Positions 63,061-64,000 of a stretch of DNA of 64,000 nt are shown here, in pieces. A program made the position numbers and the translations under genes. Position 1 is the stretch's first letter; each line of letters starts with the position of its first letter. Origin of the DNA: Brachypodius melanocephalos (taxonomy: Eukaryota > Chordata > Aves > Passeriformes > Pycnonotidae); assembly GCA_013398615.1 (NCBI GenBank), contig VZSR01000520.1:32342246-32406245 (forward strand), in the 5' to 3' direction. The notes beneath the pieces were generated by a model. That model did not search any database, was not told where the DNA came from, and was given only the letters and a program-made list of their open reading frames with translations.

Positions 63061-64000
63061 TGTGCAGTCTTATAAACTAGGAGCTCAGGAACTTACTGAA
63101 TCCCAGAAATTTCTGCTGTCTTCAAATAAAACTGCTAGCAGTGGATATAGAGGCCCTAGGTAGAATACAGGGACATGAACAGAAGAGAGCAAACAGTTTT
63201 GATTATTTTAATGAGAAAAATGCATTTTTATTTTGATGAGGTCTGGGTTTAAGTTCTAGCTGATTTTTATTCAGTTGCATGAATCAGTTTTCTATTTCTA
63301 ATTATTAGCAAGATAGTAAAGAAGCATTCCACTGCCTGCTGCTAAAAAGTGAAAGGAGAAATAAATAAAATATTATTTATGGGAAAAAAAATAGCAAATA
63401 AGAATCACAAGTTATCTCTTCTGAAAGAAGGTAATCCAGAAGTTCTCTGAAAGAAAGAATAGCACACCTTCCTATAGAGTGCAATAAATTTCCTTGTAAA
63501 GATGAAGTAATTTTTAAGCTCTTGAGTGTAAGAATTGTACTTACCTTATGAATAAAGTGACAGCACTGATATTAAAATTTGATGTTCTCAATATTTTAAT
63601 GTTAAAATAAATCAAACTGTTAGAAGCTGTGAGACTCCTTCATTCTCTTTCTGAGAAGGACAAACTTCTTTAATTTGAATGGATGTTAGCTTATGATTGC
63701 TGCAGAGACACAAATTCATACAATTTCCTATCAAGAACCTGCTTCTCAATCAGAAGAATCTGCACACATAGTCCATAAAATATGCAGTGCATTGCTCTGT
63801 CTGTCAGTGCCAACTAGTATTCTGAGGCTTTATTAATACAATAGGTCATGGGGATGACAAGCTTGCAGCTAGAAATAATGATCTAATGATTGTTTTCAAA
63901 ATTCACATTCCCTTGCTTCAAGGTACGGTGTGGGAATTTTTCTTATTAATGTACAGAGCTTTCAAATACAAAGGTAAAGAAAGAATTTCAAAACAGAAGA
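63061..64000. other. AT-rich non-coding DNA to the window end
   Basis: No coding sequence or recognised repeat. Short A runs occur near 63384-63392. Confidence 0.55.

Noticed and set aside
1..64000. tRNA, rRNA, CRISPR, operon or prokaryotic features
   Set aside because: None seen on either strand. Composition and CR1/LTR content point to a vertebrate nuclear genome.

Overview
The window reads as nuclear DNA of a bird, probably a songbird. It is AT-rich, poor in CpG and sparse in repeats. It carries four fragments of the CR1 LINE family, one ending in the typical avian CR1 tail (ATTCTATGAT-like repeats, 33069-33092). It also carries a 1.07-kb solo LTR that I recognise as an ERVL type common in songbird genomes. 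The order is inferred from that LTR and is less certain than the class.

I found no protein-coding gene, tRNA, rRNA or CRISPR array. The open reading frames are short, overlap on both strands and resemble no protein I know; most of the longer ones lie in repeats or in stretches of skewed composition. The window therefore looks like intergenic or large-intron DNA. Isolated short exons cannot be excluded by eye.

Layout: 1-130 holds degenerate CCTGTCCCT repeats. 213-553 is a broken piece of CR1 reverse transcriptase on the minus strand. 554-4934 is unremarkable. 4935-5318 is an old CR1 3' end on the plus strand. 5319-25696 is a long AT-rich stretch with only short simple repeats and small duplications. 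25697-26245 is a minus-strand CR1 3' end. 31924-32319 is a CpG-rich, LTR-like insert. 32783-33092 is the best preserved CR1 3' end. 39178-39216 is a TA microsatellite. 42075-42136 is a perfect 31-bp tandem duplication. 43110-43784 is the longest open frame, in pyrimidine-rich DNA. 46190-47060 is a GC-rich block of unknown origin. 47389-47552 is a possible second LTR. 47751-47867 and 58940-59030 resemble ancient MIR-like SINEs. 52382-53449 is the ERVL-type solo LTR. The rest is unannotated single-copy DNA.

No genes act together here. The parts most worth following are the CpG-rich insert at 31.9-32.3 kb, the two MIR-like remnants, and three stretches (51.1-51.3, 55.28-55.41 and 62.7-63.06 kb) whose motif content could mark conserved regulatory DNA. 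I see no sign of a new biological system.
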